From a gamma proteobacterium symbiont of Ctena orbiculata (GTDB lineage Bacteria; Pseudomonadota; Gammaproteobacteria; Chromatiales; Chromatiaceae): a stretch of DNA of 64,000 nucleotides. The stretch spans positions 1 to 64,000 of the forward strand of contig NATV01000104.1 in NCBI GenBank assembly GCA_003094535.1. The letters run 5' to 3'. Below, piece by piece: positions 42,956 to 53,541 of the stretch. The position numbers and the translations under genes are program-made. Every line of letters starts with the position of its first letter. The first letter of the stretch is position 1. The notes below the pieces were generated by a model. The model did not search any database and was not told the origin of the DNA. It worked only from the letters and a program-made list of their open reading frames with translations.

Positions 42956-44362
42956 ATGTCAGAAACCGCCTATCCCGAAGAGATGCCGGCCTATCCGGAT
43001 CACGATACCCGTGCCATCAAGGTACCTCCCCACTCCATTCAGGCCGAGCAGTCGGTGCTGGGTGGCCTGATGCTGGACAATGCAAGCTGGGACAAGATAG
43101 CGGACCTGGTGGTGGAAGGGGATTTCTATCGTAAGGAGCACCGCCTGATCTTCAATGCCATCGCGGCCCAGGCCGAGGAGAGTCAGCCATTCGATGTGGT
43201 GACACTGGCAGAACATCTGGAACGCAAGGAGGACCTTGAGGAGGGGGGTGGACTGCCCTACCTGGTCCGTCTGGCGGAAGAGACCCCCAGTGCGGCCAAT
43301 ATCAAAGCCTACGCCACCATTGTCCGCGAGTATTCGGTGATGCGGCAGCTGATCTCCGTCGGTACGGATATTTCGGACAGCGCCTTTCATCCCCAGGGCA
43401 GGAAAGCGGAGGAGCTGCTCGACAATGCCGAGCGCAAGGTCTTCGAGATCGCCGAACAGACAATGAAGGGAAAGGGCGGATTCGCCCCCATCAAGAGTTT
43501 GCTGACCAAGGCGGTGGACAGGATTGAAACCCTGTTTCAGCAGGATGAACCGATCACGGGCCTCGGCACAGGCTTTGCCGATTTTGATCAGATGACCTCC
43601 GGCCTGCAGCATGCGGATCTGATTATCGTTGCCGGGCGACCCTCCATGGGAAAAACGACCTTTGCCATGAATATCGCCGAGAATGTGGCCATCCAGGGGG
43701 GTAAACCGGTGGCGGTGTTCAGCATGGAAATGCCGGGGGATGCGCTGGCGATGCGCATGATGTCTTCCCTGGGGCGCATCGATCAGCTTCGGGTGCGCAC
43801 CGGTAAACTCGACGACGATGAGTGGCCGCGGCTCTCCTCGGCGGTGAGCATGCTGGCGGAGACCCGTCTCTTCATCGATGACACGCCGGCCTTGTCACCG
43901 ACAGAGGTGCGCGCCCGTGCGCGACGGCTCAAACGCGAGCACAGCGATCTGGGTTTGATCGTCATCGACTATCTGCAGTTGATGCAGGCACCGGGCGAAG
44001 GGGAGAACCGCACCACCGAGATCTCCGCGATTTCACGCTCATTGAAGGCACTGGCAAAGGAGCTGGATGTACCGGTTATCGCCCTCTCCCAGCTTAACAG
44101 GAGCCTGGAGCAGCGCACCAACAAGCGTCCTATCATGTCCGACCTGCGTGAGTCCGGCGCCATCGAGCAGGATGCCGATCTGATCGTCTTTATCTATCGC
44201 GACGAGGTCTACAACGAGGATAGCCCGGATAAGGGCATCGCCGAGATTATCATCGGCAAGCAGCGAAACGGTCCCATCGGCACTACCCGTCTCACCTTCC
44301 TCGGGAAATACACTAAATTCGAAAACTACACCGACAATATATACGGAGATGAGGGCTATTGA
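42956..44362 (+). CDS. dnaB: Replicative DNA helicase DnaB
   Basis: A 468-residue hexameric helicase that unwinds DNA at the replication fork. The N-terminal domain (about 20-130, PHSIQAEQSVLGGLMLD) contacts primase. A linker follows, then the RecA-like ATPase with Walker A AGRPSMGKTT (about 226-235), Walker B LIVIDYLQLM (about 332-341) and LSQLNRSLEQR. I use ATG 42956; a TTG one codon earlier also exists. No intein or insertion is present. Its TGA overlaps the alr ATG by one base. Confidence 0.96.
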   Translation: MSETAYPEEMPAYPDHDTRAIKVPPHSIQAEQSVLGGLMLDNASWDKIADLVVEGDFYRKEHRLIFNAIAAQAEESQPFDVVTLAEHLERKEDLEEGGGLPYLVRLAEETPSAANIKAYATIVREYSVMRQLISVGTDISDSAFHPQGRKAEELLDNAERKVFEIAEQTMKGKGGFAPIKSLLTKAVDRIETLFQQDEPITGLGTGFADFDQMTSGLQHADLIIVAGRPSMGKTTFAMNIAENVAIQGGKPVAVFSMEMPGDALAMRMMSSLGRIDQLRVRTGKLDDDEWPRLSSAVSMLAETRLFIDDTPALSPTEVRARARRLKREHSDLGLIVIDYLQLMQAPGEGENRTTEISAISRSLKALAKELDVPVIALSQLNRSLEQRTNKRPIMSDLRESGAIEQDADLIVFIYRDEVYNEDSPDKGIAEIIIGKQRNGPIGTTRLTFLGKYTKFENYTDNIYGDEGY

Positions 44363-45456
44363 TGGGCTATGCCCCTCAGGCCTGGATAGACCATGCCGCG
44401 CTTCAGCATAATTTGAAGCGTGCAAAGCGTGCGGCCAAAGGAAGCAGGATATGGGCGGTGGTCAAGGCAGACGGCTATGGCCACGGCATGTTGCGGGTGG
44501 CGTCCAGCCTCGGTGACGCCGACGGATTGGCCGTTGCACGCCTCGATGAGGCGCTGCAATTGCGCGAAGCGAAGATTCAAGCGCCTATCCTGGTAATGGG
44601 TGGATGCCACACCGGGGAGCAGTTCCACATCGCGTCTGAGGCGGCACTGCAGATAGCGATCCACGATAGCGCACAGCTGCGGTGTTTGTCAGAGACCAGA
44701 CTCAATCCTCAATCGCTGAAGCTCTGGATCAAGGTCGATACCGGCATGCACAGGCTTGGTTTCGCCACCTCTGAGATCACCCGAGTGGTCGCTGCATTGC
44801 AAGCCAATCCCGCGGTTGCCGAGCTCAATCTGATGACTCACCTGGCCAACGCGGACGACAGGAGCGATCCCGCAACCAAGACGCAATGCAAGCTCTTCGA
44901 ATCCCTGGACCATAGCCACTTTGATGCCTGTTCAATTGCCAACTCCGCTGGACTTCTTGGACATCCCGCATCGCTGTCTGACTGGGTAAGACCAGGCATC
45001 ATGCTCTATGGTGTGACTCCCTTCGCGGAATCCAGCGCCGAAGACGAGGGATTGCTACCGGTGATGACCCTGCAGAGTCGGGTGATCGCCGTCAAGCAGT
45101 GCCGAAAGGGGGATCGAGTCGGTTACGGCGGCACCTACACCTGCCCCGCAGCGATGCCGGTGGCGGTCATCGCCATCGGTTATGGCGACGGCTATCCCCG
45201 TCATGCCCCCAGCGGTACGCCGGTAGTGGTATCGGGAAGACGTCTGCCGCTGGTGGGTCGCGTCTCCATGGATATGATCAGCGTCGACGCTCGAACCCTG
45301 CCCGGGGTGAAAGTGGGAGACGAGGCAATATTGTGGGGCAGGGGATTGCCGGTGGAGGAGATAGCGGGCGCTGCGGGAACCATCGGTTATGAGCTGCTCT
45401 GCGGCGTCAAGCGGCGGGTTGAGTTCGTCGATATCGGTCCAGGGGAGGAGGCTTGA
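44362..45456 (+). CDS. alr: Alanine racemase
   Basis: A 364-residue PLP enzyme that makes D-alanine for peptidoglycan. The PLP lysine is in AVVKADGYGHG (about 33-43), the C-terminal tyrosine base in GYGGTYTCP (about 253-261), and VGRVSMDMISVD is also seen. The ATG at 44362 overlaps the dnaB stop; the pair dnaB-alr is common in gammaproteobacteria. Its stop in turn overlaps the radA start. Confidence 0.95.
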   Translation: MGYAPQAWIDHAALQHNLKRAKRAAKGSRIWAVVKADGYGHGMLRVASSLGDADGLAVARLDEALQLREAKIQAPILVMGGCHTGEQFHIASEAALQIAIHDSAQLRCLSETRLNPQSLKLWIKVDTGMHRLGFATSEITRVVAALQANPAVAELNLMTHLANADDRSDPATKTQCKLFESLDHSHFDACSIANSAGLLGHPASLSDWVRPGIMLYGVTPFAESSAEDEGLLPVMTLQSRVIAVKQCRKGDRVGYGGTYTCPAAMPVAVIAIGYGDGYPRHAPSGTPVVVSGRRLPLVGRVSMDMISVDARTLPGVKVGDEAILWGRGLPVEEIAGAAGTIGYELLCGVKRRVEFVDIGPGEEA

Positions 45457-46832
45457 TGGGGCAGGGGAGTAAACGGCAGCAGAGATCGCAGTATGTATGT
45501 CGTGAGTGCGGCGCCAGCTTTCCAAAATGGTCGGGACAGTGCTCGGAATGCCATGCCTGGAATTCACTGGAGGAGAGTCTGGCCGCCCCCGCTGCAGGCG
45601 CCGGCAGTCGCTTCAGCGGCTACGCCGGAGAGACCTCCCCGAGGATCCTCAAGTTGACCGATGTGGAGAGCGAGCAGGAGTTGCGCTCCTCCACGGGAAG
45701 CGCGGAGCTCGATCGGGTTTTGGGTGGCGGGCTCGTGGAGGGTTCGGTGGTTCTCATCGGTGGTGATCCAGGGATCGGCAAATCGACGCTGCTTATTCAG
45801 ACCTTGGCTCGTCTCTCCCCTAGTTTGAAGACCCTCTATGTGTCGGGTGAAGAGTCGCCTCGTCAGCTGTCGCTGCGCGCCAAGCGTCTGGGGCTGCCCG
45901 CCGCGGAGCTGCAGCTGTTGCCCGAAACCTGTGTCGAGAGGATCATCGCCGTGGCGGAACGGGAACGCCCCCAGGTAATGGTGGTGGACTCGATCCAGAC
46001 CATGTATACCGAGTTGCTGCAGTCGGCCCCCGGATCGGTCTCGCAAGTAAGGGAGGCCGCGGCGCAACTGGTGCATTTTGCAAAACGCCGCGGGACCGCG
46101 GTCTTCCTCGTCGGACATGTGACCAAAGAGGGCAATCTGGCGGGCCCCCGGGTGCTGGAACATATGGTCGACAGCGTACTCTACTTCGAGGGTGAGGCGG
46201 GGAGCCAGTTCCGCCTTATCCGCACCATCAAGAACCGCTACGGCGCGGTCAATGAGCTGGGTGTCTTCGCCATGACCGACAAGGGGCTGAAGGAGGTCAA
46301 CAATCCCTCGGCCATCTTTCTCTCCCGGCAGGCGGAGACCGTGCCGGGAAGCATCATCCTGGTCACCCGTGAGGGCACGCGCCCACTGCTGGTGGAGGTT
46401 CAGGTGCTGGTGGATGAGAGCCCCTTGGCCAACCCTCGCCGGGTCACCCTTGGCCTGGAGCAGAACAGACTCTCCATGCTGTTGGCCGTGCTGCATCGGC
46501 ACTGCGGCATCGGCATGTTCGATCAGGATGTCTATGTCAATGTGGTTGGCGGGGTGCGCATCACCGAGACGGCATCCGATCTTGCCGTATTGATGGCCGC
46601 CCTCTCCAGCTTTCGCAACCGTCCCATCGACCTCGGCCTGGTGGTTTTTGGCGAGGTGGGATTGACGGGCGAGATCAGACCGGTTCCCAACGGCCAGGAG
46701 CGCCTGCGGGAGGCGGCCAAACACGGTTTCAAGCGAGCCGTGGTTCCGACCCCGAATCTACCCAAGCAGGCGATTGAGGGAATGCAGGTAACCGGGGTTG
46801 ACAAACTATCCGATGTTCTAGAGATTTGTTAA
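45456..46832 (+). CDS. radA: DNA repair protein RadA (Sms)
   Basis: A 458-residue RecA-related ATPase that helps branch migration in recombination. The N-terminal zinc finger is C-x2-C-x(10-11)-C-x2-C (YVCRECGASFPKWSGQCSEC). The ATPase has Walker A GGDPGIGKST (about 100-109). The RadA-specific KNRYGAVNELGVF follows near 257, and the C-terminal Lon-protease-like domain is complete. ATG 45456 overlaps the alr stop, so dnaB-alr-radA are translationally linked. Confidence 0.95.
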   Translation: MGQGSKRQQRSQYVCRECGASFPKWSGQCSECHAWNSLEESLAAPAAGAGSRFSGYAGETSPRILKLTDVESEQELRSSTGSAELDRVLGGGLVEGSVVLIGGDPGIGKSTLLIQTLARLSPSLKTLYVSGEESPRQLSLRAKRLGLPAAELQLLPETCVERIIAVAERERPQVMVVDSIQTMYTELLQSAPGSVSQVREAAAQLVHFAKRRGTAVFLVGHVTKEGNLAGPRVLEHMVDSVLYFEGEAGSQFRLIRTIKNRYGAVNELGVFAMTDKGLKEVNNPSAIFLSRQAETVPGSIILVTREGTRPLLVEVQVLVDESPLANPRRVTLGLEQNRLSMLLAVLHRHCGIGMFDQDVYVNVVGGVRITETASDLAVLMAALSSFRNRPIDLGLVVFGEVGLTGEIRPVPNGQERLREAAKHGFKRAVVPTPNLPKQAIEGMQVTGVDKLSDVLEIC

Positions 46833-46890
46833 CATTTTCAGATGCATGGGTTACTCTTACATACTGTTTTCGGGATAATTCGGAGACCTG

Positions 46891-48093
46891 ATGTCGGGAT
46901 TGGCAAATAGAAAGATCCTGTTGGGAGTAACCGGAGGTATTGCCTGCTACAAAAGCGCGGTACTGCTTCGGGCCCTGCAAGAGGCAGGTGCGGAGCTGCG
47001 CGTCGTCATGACCCCGGCGGCTCAGGCCTTTGTCACCCCGCTCACCTTCCAGGCACTCTCGGGACATGATGTCTATACAGAACTGCTCGATCCCAGCCAA
47101 GAGGCGGCAATGGACCACATCTCCCTTGCCCGCTGGGCCGATCTGGTGCTGATCGCACCGGCAAGCGCAGACTTTATGGCACGGATTGCCAACGGAATGG
47201 CGAACGACCTGCTGTCGACGCTCTGTCTGGCTACCGAGTCTCAAGTCGTATTGGCACCTGCCATGAATCGTGTGATGTGGCTGAATCCGGCAACCCAGGA
47301 TAATCTGCAGAGATTGCTGGCGCGGGGTTATCTCTGCTGGGGACCAGATGAGGGAGAACAGGCCTGCGGTGAATCCGGACCGGGAAGAATGCTTGAACCC
47401 GAGGCGCTGTGCCAACAGGCTGTGAGCCACTTCGGCAACGGGGTACTGGATGGGGTCAATGTGCTGATGACAGCGGGCTCAACCAGGGAACCGATCGATC
47501 CTGTTCGCTTCGTGGGCAACCGCAGTTCGGGAAAAATGGGCTATGCACTGGCGCAATCGATGCGTGATTTAGGCGCCGATGTAACCCTGATTAGCGGTCC
47601 GACTTCCCTCGCCGCACCGGCGAAAATCGTTTCCATCCGCGTTGAAACGGCAGAGGAGATGCACGCCTCGGTCATGGAGCATGTGGATAGTTGTGATATT
47701 TTTGTTGCTGTCGCTGCCGTCGCCGATTACCGACCGAGCCTGGTTGCCGCTGATAAAATCAAGAAAAATAAAGAGATCTTAACACTGGAACTTGTGAGGA
47801 ATCCCGATATACTCGCTGAAGTGGCGGCAATGGAACACCCACCGTTCACCGTGGGCTTTGCCGCCGAGACCGAACAGATAGAGCATTATGCCGATGAAAA
47901 ACGCCGCCGCAAGCGGCTGAATATGATCGCTGCCAATCGGGTCGGGAGCGATGAGGGAGGTTTTGAGTCGGAGCAGAATGCACTAATCTTGTTATGGCAG
48001 GATGCCCGGGAAGAGCTGCCGATGATGGCCAAATCACAGCTGGCTCAGCGGCTCGCCGAAAGGATAGCGGAGCAATACAATGCGAGCATTTGA
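46891..48093 (+). CDS. coaBC: Bifunctional phosphopantothenoylcysteine decarboxylase/synthetase (CoaBC)
   Basis: A 400-residue enzyme for two steps of coenzyme A synthesis. CoaC half: flavin-binding GVTGGIACYKSA (about 11-22), catalytic His in ALSGHDVY and the PAMN motif (about 124-127). CoaB half: TAGSTREPIDPVRFVGNRSSGKMG (about 194-217) and the late KKNKEILTLELVRNPDIL. A GGAG ribosome-binding site precedes the ATG. In many relatives dut follows directly; here it does not. Confidence 0.95.
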   Translation: MSGLANRKILLGVTGGIACYKSAVLLRALQEAGAELRVVMTPAAQAFVTPLTFQALSGHDVYTELLDPSQEAAMDHISLARWADLVLIAPASADFMARIANGMANDLLSTLCLATESQVVLAPAMNRVMWLNPATQDNLQRLLARGYLCWGPDEGEQACGESGPGRMLEPEALCQQAVSHFGNGVLDGVNVLMTAGSTREPIDPVRFVGNRSSGKMGYALAQSMRDLGADVTLISGPTSLAAPAKIVSIRVETAEEMHASVMEHVDSCDIFVAVAAVADYRPSLVAADKIKKNKEILTLELVRNPDILAEVAAMEHPPFTVGFAAETEQIEHYADEKRRRKRLNMIAANRVGSDEGGFESEQNALILLWQDAREELPMMAKSQLAQRLAERIAEQYNASI

Positions 48094-48381
48094 TGGAGAT
48101 CTATGTTAGCCGCCAAATTGGTAAATGCGGTTATCCGATGCTTCGCCAGGTACGAATTGGAAGATTGCGCGCTTAAGGCTAGGATGAAAGATGTGTCGAT
48201 CCTATGCCGTCAAAGGAATTTATGGAGATATCTGATGTACCAATCACTCGGTTGGTTTGGATTCTTGGCATGGTAGTCCTGGAACAAGAAGATCTTCTTA
48301 AAGCAGTATACATATTTATATAGTCAATTTGGCTGCCCTAGATCGCTTTTCAGGGCACCGAGCCTGATCCAGGAAAAATCT
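48094..48381. other. Intergenic region between coaBC and algC; no dut
   Basis: About 288 bases where dut (dUTPase) usually sits in Pseudomonas-like order. Short open frames of 28 and 49 codons are present but show none of the dUTPase motifs. The sequence is more A/T-rich than the flanks, especially at 48200-48340. I see nothing else in it. Confidence 0.55.
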
Positions 48382-50892
48382 ATGGGGTTTTTGAAATCTA
48401 GCGGGGAAGGGAGCAGTCAGCAGAATGGCGGCCGGACCATTCGTGGATATTGGCTGCTCGGAGTTTTAGGCGTGCTGGTATTGACCGCGCTAGCCTGGTC
48501 CTACGTAGTTTATCAGAATATGTTGGCGGACCAGGCGAGCCAGAAACGACAGATTCAGTCGATAACCCAGCTGGTCGCCGGCTCCATCAGCACAAATATC
48601 CAACAACGGCTGGCATTGATTCAGGGCCTTGCCCAGCAATCCGGCCTGATGACCTTGATGACTGACGCCGATTTGGCGGGATTGTCCAGCGAGCAGGACA
48701 GACTCACCCGCCTGGTCCCCGATGTGCTGAGGATAAGGCTGCTACCCGCCGGCTACAATGAACCCGATACCAGCGAGATGCCCAATATGGGCTATGCATC
48801 CCTGCTGCTTTTGCGGCAGGCGGAGAAGAGTGATGCAGCGATGCCCGCGGAGCTGCATCAATTTGGCACGCCTCACCAGCACATCGCAATCGCCAGCGCC
48901 ATACCTTCTGCCCAAGATGGGGTTGTCGCCGGCGTGATCCATGCCGCATTCTCAACCGACTTGGTGAAAAAAATTCTGCATGGAATCGAGGAGGTTCACG
49001 GCCGTATTGAACTACAGCAGGCGGTATCCTCCAAGGAACCTCTGGTGATCGCGGCAAAGGGGGAGAAACCCACCCCCGGATCGCAACCGGATGGCGTGCT
49101 GCCTGTTAGGGGGTCGATTTGGCAGCTTGCCTACTGGGGTGGTGGGGCAGGTCTATCACTCGACATAATGGAGAATCTGCTGCTGCTGGCGCCCGGTCTG
49201 CTGCTGTTTTTCCTGGTGGCGCTGCTGCTGCTTCGTCTAAGTCAACAGATGACGAACGCCCTTAAGCGCGATCAGCAAACGATTCTATCGCTTGTGGAGG
49301 CGCTGGTTGTCGGCCGTCCGCCTAAATCGCAACCTGCGCAGTTGGGCGACCTGCAGTCAACCATGGAAGTAATGGAGCATCAGATCAAGGAGTTCAGAAC
49401 AACACAGGCCGAGAAGACCAAAGCTAAGCGGCCCGCTGTTTCCGGCGAAACGGATATGGGCATCAAACTAGACGAAGTGGTCGCCAAACCGCCGCAAGCA
49501 GGCGCCATGGAGGTCAGAGTCGATATCCCCTCCTCGATCTTCAGGGCCTATGATATTCGCGGCATCGTGGGTGAAACTTTAAACGAAGAGATCGTCAACC
49601 TGCTCGGTCAGGGTTTTGGCAGTGATATCTTCGAGAAGGGCTATCAGTCGGTGGTTGTGGCTCGCGACAACCGCAACTCCAGTGAGCGCCTGCAGAGTGC
49701 ATTGATATCGGGTTTACAGGCAAGCGGTCGGGATGTCATCGACATCGGCATGGTGCCCACGCCACTGCTTTACTATGCCGTCAATGAATTGGATGCTGAG
49801 TGTGGCGTTATGGTTACCGGCAGCCACAATCCTCAAAACTACAATGGTTTGAAATTGGTTGTAGGTGGAGAATATCCGACAGAGAATGAGATTCAGGATC
49901 TGCGTCGGCACATCGATGCGGGACAACTTTTGCAGGGGGAAGGTTCGTTCGATTCACAAGAGATTGTCAATGATTATATCGAGCGAGTGATATCCGACAC
50001 CCGCCTTGGTCAACCGTTAAAAATCGTGCTCGACTGCGGAAACGGCGCTGCCTCGGTTGTAGCACCTGAACTCTATCGGCAATTGGGTTGTGAGGTCGTT
50101 GAACTCTACTGCACATCTGACGGTAGTTTTCCCAATCATCACCCTGATCCCAGTGATCCGAAAAATATGCAGGATCTGCAAAAGGCGGTGGTGGATCATC
50201 AGGCTGCGCTGGGCATCGCCCTCGACGGTGACGGCGATCGCATCGGTATTGTTGACTCTTCGGGTAAATTGATTTGGCCAGATCGGCTTTTGATGTATCT
50301 GGCTATTGATATCCTTACCCGCGAACCGGGCGGCGATATCATCTATGACGTAAAATGTACGCGTCACCTGGCAAATATCGTGCTCTCAAACGGCGGTCGG
50401 CCACTGATGTGGAAGAGCGGTCACTCGATGCTCAAATCCAAAATGAAAGAGACCCATGCGCTGCTGGCGGGCGAATTCAGCGGCCACATACTGTTTGCCG
50501 AGCGCTGGTATGGATTCGATGACGGTATCTATGTAGGTGCGCGTCTGCTTGAGATCCTCTCTCTCGATTATCGAACCAGCGCCGAGGTCTTCGCCGAACT
50601 TCCTGAAAGCCTCTCCACTCCCGAGTATGCCTTGGAGATGGAGGAGGGGCAGGCAGAGAACTTGATGGCAGAGATTGAAAAACTGCCCGATCTGCCCGGT
50701 GCCCGAGTGGTGAAAATCGATGGCCTGCGGGCCGAGTTCGAACAGGGTTGGGGATTGGTGCGCGCCTCAAATACCACGCCTGCGCTGTTGTTCCGTTTTG
50801 AAGCGAACAACGAGGAGGGTCTGCAGCAGCTTCAGTCAACCTTTCGTGATATGCTTGCGAAAGTCGATCCCTCACTGCAGCCTCCATTCTGA
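48382..50892 (+). CDS. algC: Phosphomannomutase/phosphoglucomutase with N-terminal membrane module (AlgC-like)
   Basis: An 836-residue protein. The C-terminal part (about 380-836) is a complete alpha-D-phosphohexomutase, with FRAYDIRGIVGETL, catalytic serine in TGSHNP (about 482-487), metal-binding DGDGDRIG (about 613-620) and sugar-binding GEFSGH. It makes mannose- and glucose-1-phosphate for polysaccharides. The N-terminal part has a membrane helix (about 23-45), a periplasmic-like domain (about 47-265), a second helix (about 272-292) and a linker. This is like the long AlgC forms seen in some Pseudomonas. ATG 48382 has AGGA upstream, and the long form is one uninterrupted frame. Confidence 0.9.
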   Translation: MGFLKSSGEGSSQQNGGRTIRGYWLLGVLGVLVLTALAWSYVVYQNMLADQASQKRQIQSITQLVAGSISTNIQQRLALIQGLAQQSGLMTLMTDADLAGLSSEQDRLTRLVPDVLRIRLLPAGYNEPDTSEMPNMGYASLLLLRQAEKSDAAMPAELHQFGTPHQHIAIASAIPSAQDGVVAGVIHAAFSTDLVKKILHGIEEVHGRIELQQAVSSKEPLVIAAKGEKPTPGSQPDGVLPVRGSIWQLAYWGGGAGLSLDIMENLLLLAPGLLLFFLVALLLLRLSQQMTNALKRDQQTILSLVEALVVGRPPKSQPAQLGDLQSTMEVMEHQIKEFRTTQAEKTKAKRPAVSGETDMGIKLDEVVAKPPQAGAMEVRVDIPSSIFRAYDIRGIVGETLNEEIVNLLGQGFGSDIFEKGYQSVVVARDNRNSSERLQSALISGLQASGRDVIDIGMVPTPLLYYAVNELDAECGVMVTGSHNPQNYNGLKLVVGGEYPTENEIQDLRRHIDAGQLLQGEGSFDSQEIVNDYIERVISDTRLGQPLKIVLDCGNGAASVVAPELYRQLGCEVVELYCTSDGSFPNHHPDPSDPKNMQDLQKAVVDHQAALGIALDGDGDRIGIVDSSGKLIWPDRLLMYLAIDILTREPGGDIIYDVKCTRHLANIVLSNGGRPLMWKSGHSMLKSKMKETHALLAGEFSGHILFAERWYGFDDGIYVGARLLEILSLDYRTSAEVFAELPESLSTPEYALEMEEGQAENLMAEIEKLPDLPGARVVKIDGLRAEFEQGWGLVRASNTTPALLFRFEANNEEGLQQLQSTFRDMLAKVDPSLQPPF

Positions 50893-50942
50893 TGTGCCAG
50901 GAGCGGGAACCCGGTCAAGACTTATCCGTTTGCAACAGTTAG

Positions 50943-51856
<914 letters not shown>

Positions 51857-51857
<1 letters not shown>

Positions 51858-52465
51858 TGGCAGCAGAAAAGCTATCCCGTCGGCAGTTGATACTGGAAGC
51901 GCTGGCCAGAGAGTTGGAACAGAATCCGGGCAGTCGTATCACCACCGCTTCGCTGGGAAAGGCAGTGGGTGTCTCTGAGGCCGCGCTCTATCGCCATTTC
52001 GCCAGCAAAGCCAAGATGTTTGAAGGCCTGATCGATTTTGCGGAAGAGAGTGTCTTCGCGCGGGTGAATCAGATTCTCAAGGAGCAGTCCCGGGCCGAGC
52101 CGCGCTGCGCCCAACTGCTCTATCTGCTGTTGGCCTTTTCGGAACGCAACCCAGGCATAACCCGGGTCCTGTTGGGAGATGCCTTGGTCGGCGAGACTGA
52201 ACGCCTGCTGGTACGGGTGGGGCAGTTTTTTGACCGGGTTGAAACCCAGCTCAAACAGATTCTCAGGGAAGCGGAGATGCGTAGTGAGATAGTACTCTCT
52301 GCGGACAGTACGGTATCGGCCAACCTGATGATCGGTTTTGCCGAAGGCTTGATGCATCAATACCTGCGAAGTCGCTTCAAGATATCTCCCCTGCAGCAGT
52401 GGGATGCCAAGTGGCGCCTGCTGTCGGCTGCGCTCTTCTCCGATCCCGACTCGGTCTCAGGGTAG
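51857..52465 (+). CDS. slmA: Nucleoid occlusion protein SlmA (TetR family)
   Basis: A 202-residue DNA-binding protein that blocks FtsZ ring formation over the nucleoid. The TetR helix-turn-helix TTASLGKAVGVSEAALYRHFASKAKMFEGLIDF (about 29-61) and the family-wide SAEQREN-like C-terminus SPLQQWDAKWRLLSA are present. It follows argB, a common gammaproteobacterial neighbourhood. Its 3' end overlaps the convergent DUF4124 gene by 9 bases. Confidence 0.92.
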
Positions 52466-53458
52466 GGATTGCGACAGACTGGCCCCTTCGGTTAGGGCAG
52501 TGCGGAAGCCCTGTTTGATCCGCTTTATATTTTCACTGTTTTTACAGATTTGGTTCTGCATCGATATGATCTTGCATTGAAGGTCCATAAAAATCACGAT
52601 GGAGCCCTTCTTGCGATCGTTGATGCGGGAGATCGAGATACTGATATCGGTCTCATTCATCGGTTCGCCGGTAATGACGATATTTTCGCCTTCAATCTTG
52701 ACCGGTGTGGTACTGTGGGTCCTGAGGTAGGCCTTGGCCCTCTGCCAGGGTCCATTACAGTTGTCACCGTTTTCACAGTGATAGATGTTCTGCAGGGCGT
52801 CGTCAAAAGAGACCCGGGCCTCCAGAATCGGATCGCTCGATTGTTCAAGCTTCTTCAGTTCACGAAAGCGCTTCAGATCACGGGCAAAGGATTGGCGGAT
52901 ACGGTTTTTATCATGCTCCCGATCGATTATGGAGCGATAGGCGTCTTTTAGGGCTTGTCGTTTAATCTCGATATCCTGCAGCATCTTTTTCGTTATACGG
53001 CGGCCGCTCAATTCACGTTGCGCGGCGTCATTCTGCATATCCTCGAGTGTTGATTTAAGACGTTTGATGTTGGACTGGGTGACCCGGACGGAGGTGTCGA
53101 CCGCTTGAAGCTGTCCGTTACGGGTCATCAGAATATCGTCCTCGCTTCTGAAGGTGCGCAACAGGACACGGTCCTGCGCCTGTTGTTTTTCAACCAGGCG
53201 CTGCTGCTCCTTGCGAAGCCGCTCCTGTTCGGCTTCCTGCCTCAACTGCTCTTCTGTCTTCGCTGCATCCACCTCTTGGACAGTGATACCGCGCTCATCC
53301 AGATGAGAGCGTGCACGGTGGGCATCGGTGGGGGGAAGGGTCTGGGTATAGTGGGTCTGACCCTTGTCATCGACCCATTTGTAGAGTTTGCCAGCCAGAC
53401 CGGAGAGGGGCAGCAGGAACAGGAGTAAGGCTGTCAGGATTACAATTCTCGGACGCAT
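52457..53458 (-). CDS. DUF4124-domain exported protein
   Basis: A 333-residue protein with a signal peptide (1-22, ending GLAG). A DUF4124 domain follows (about 23-60, KLYKWVDDKGQTHYTQTLPP), then long charged coiled-coil helices (about 65-215) and a C-terminal domain with two cysteine-containing parts (CENGDNCNGPW; LQCKIISMQNQIC). It is probably periplasmic or envelope-associated; function is unknown. The four C-terminal cysteines may form disulfides. Confidence 0.83.
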   Translation of the reverse strand: MRPRIVILTALLLFLLPLSGLAGKLYKWVDDKGQTHYTQTLPPTDAHRARSHLDERGITVQEVDAAKTEEQLRQEAEQERLRKEQQRLVEKQQAQDRVLLRTFRSEDDILMTRNGQLQAVDTSVRVTQSNIKRLKSTLEDMQNDAAQRELSGRRITKKMLQDIEIKRQALKDAYRSIIDREHDKNRIRQSFARDLKRFRELKKLEQSSDPILEARVSFDDALQNIYHCENGDNCNGPWQRAKAYLRTHSTTPVKIEGENIVITGEPMNETDISISISRINDRKKGSIVIFMDLQCKIISMQNQICKNSENIKRIKQGFRTALTEGASLSQSLP

Positions 53459-53541
53459 ACCGGCAGAATTCTCAGTTTCAAAGTCAAAAGGTATATAAGA
53501 TGGATTATACTGCGTGGCTTACCTCATAAGATAGCTGCTTT

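Noticed and set aside
45564..46724. 386-codon open frame antisense to radA
   Set aside because: Opposite a complete RadA; His/Gln-rich composition typical of antisense frames.
48094..48381. Degraded dut gene
   Set aside because: No dUTPase motif or aligned fragment can be recognised in any frame.
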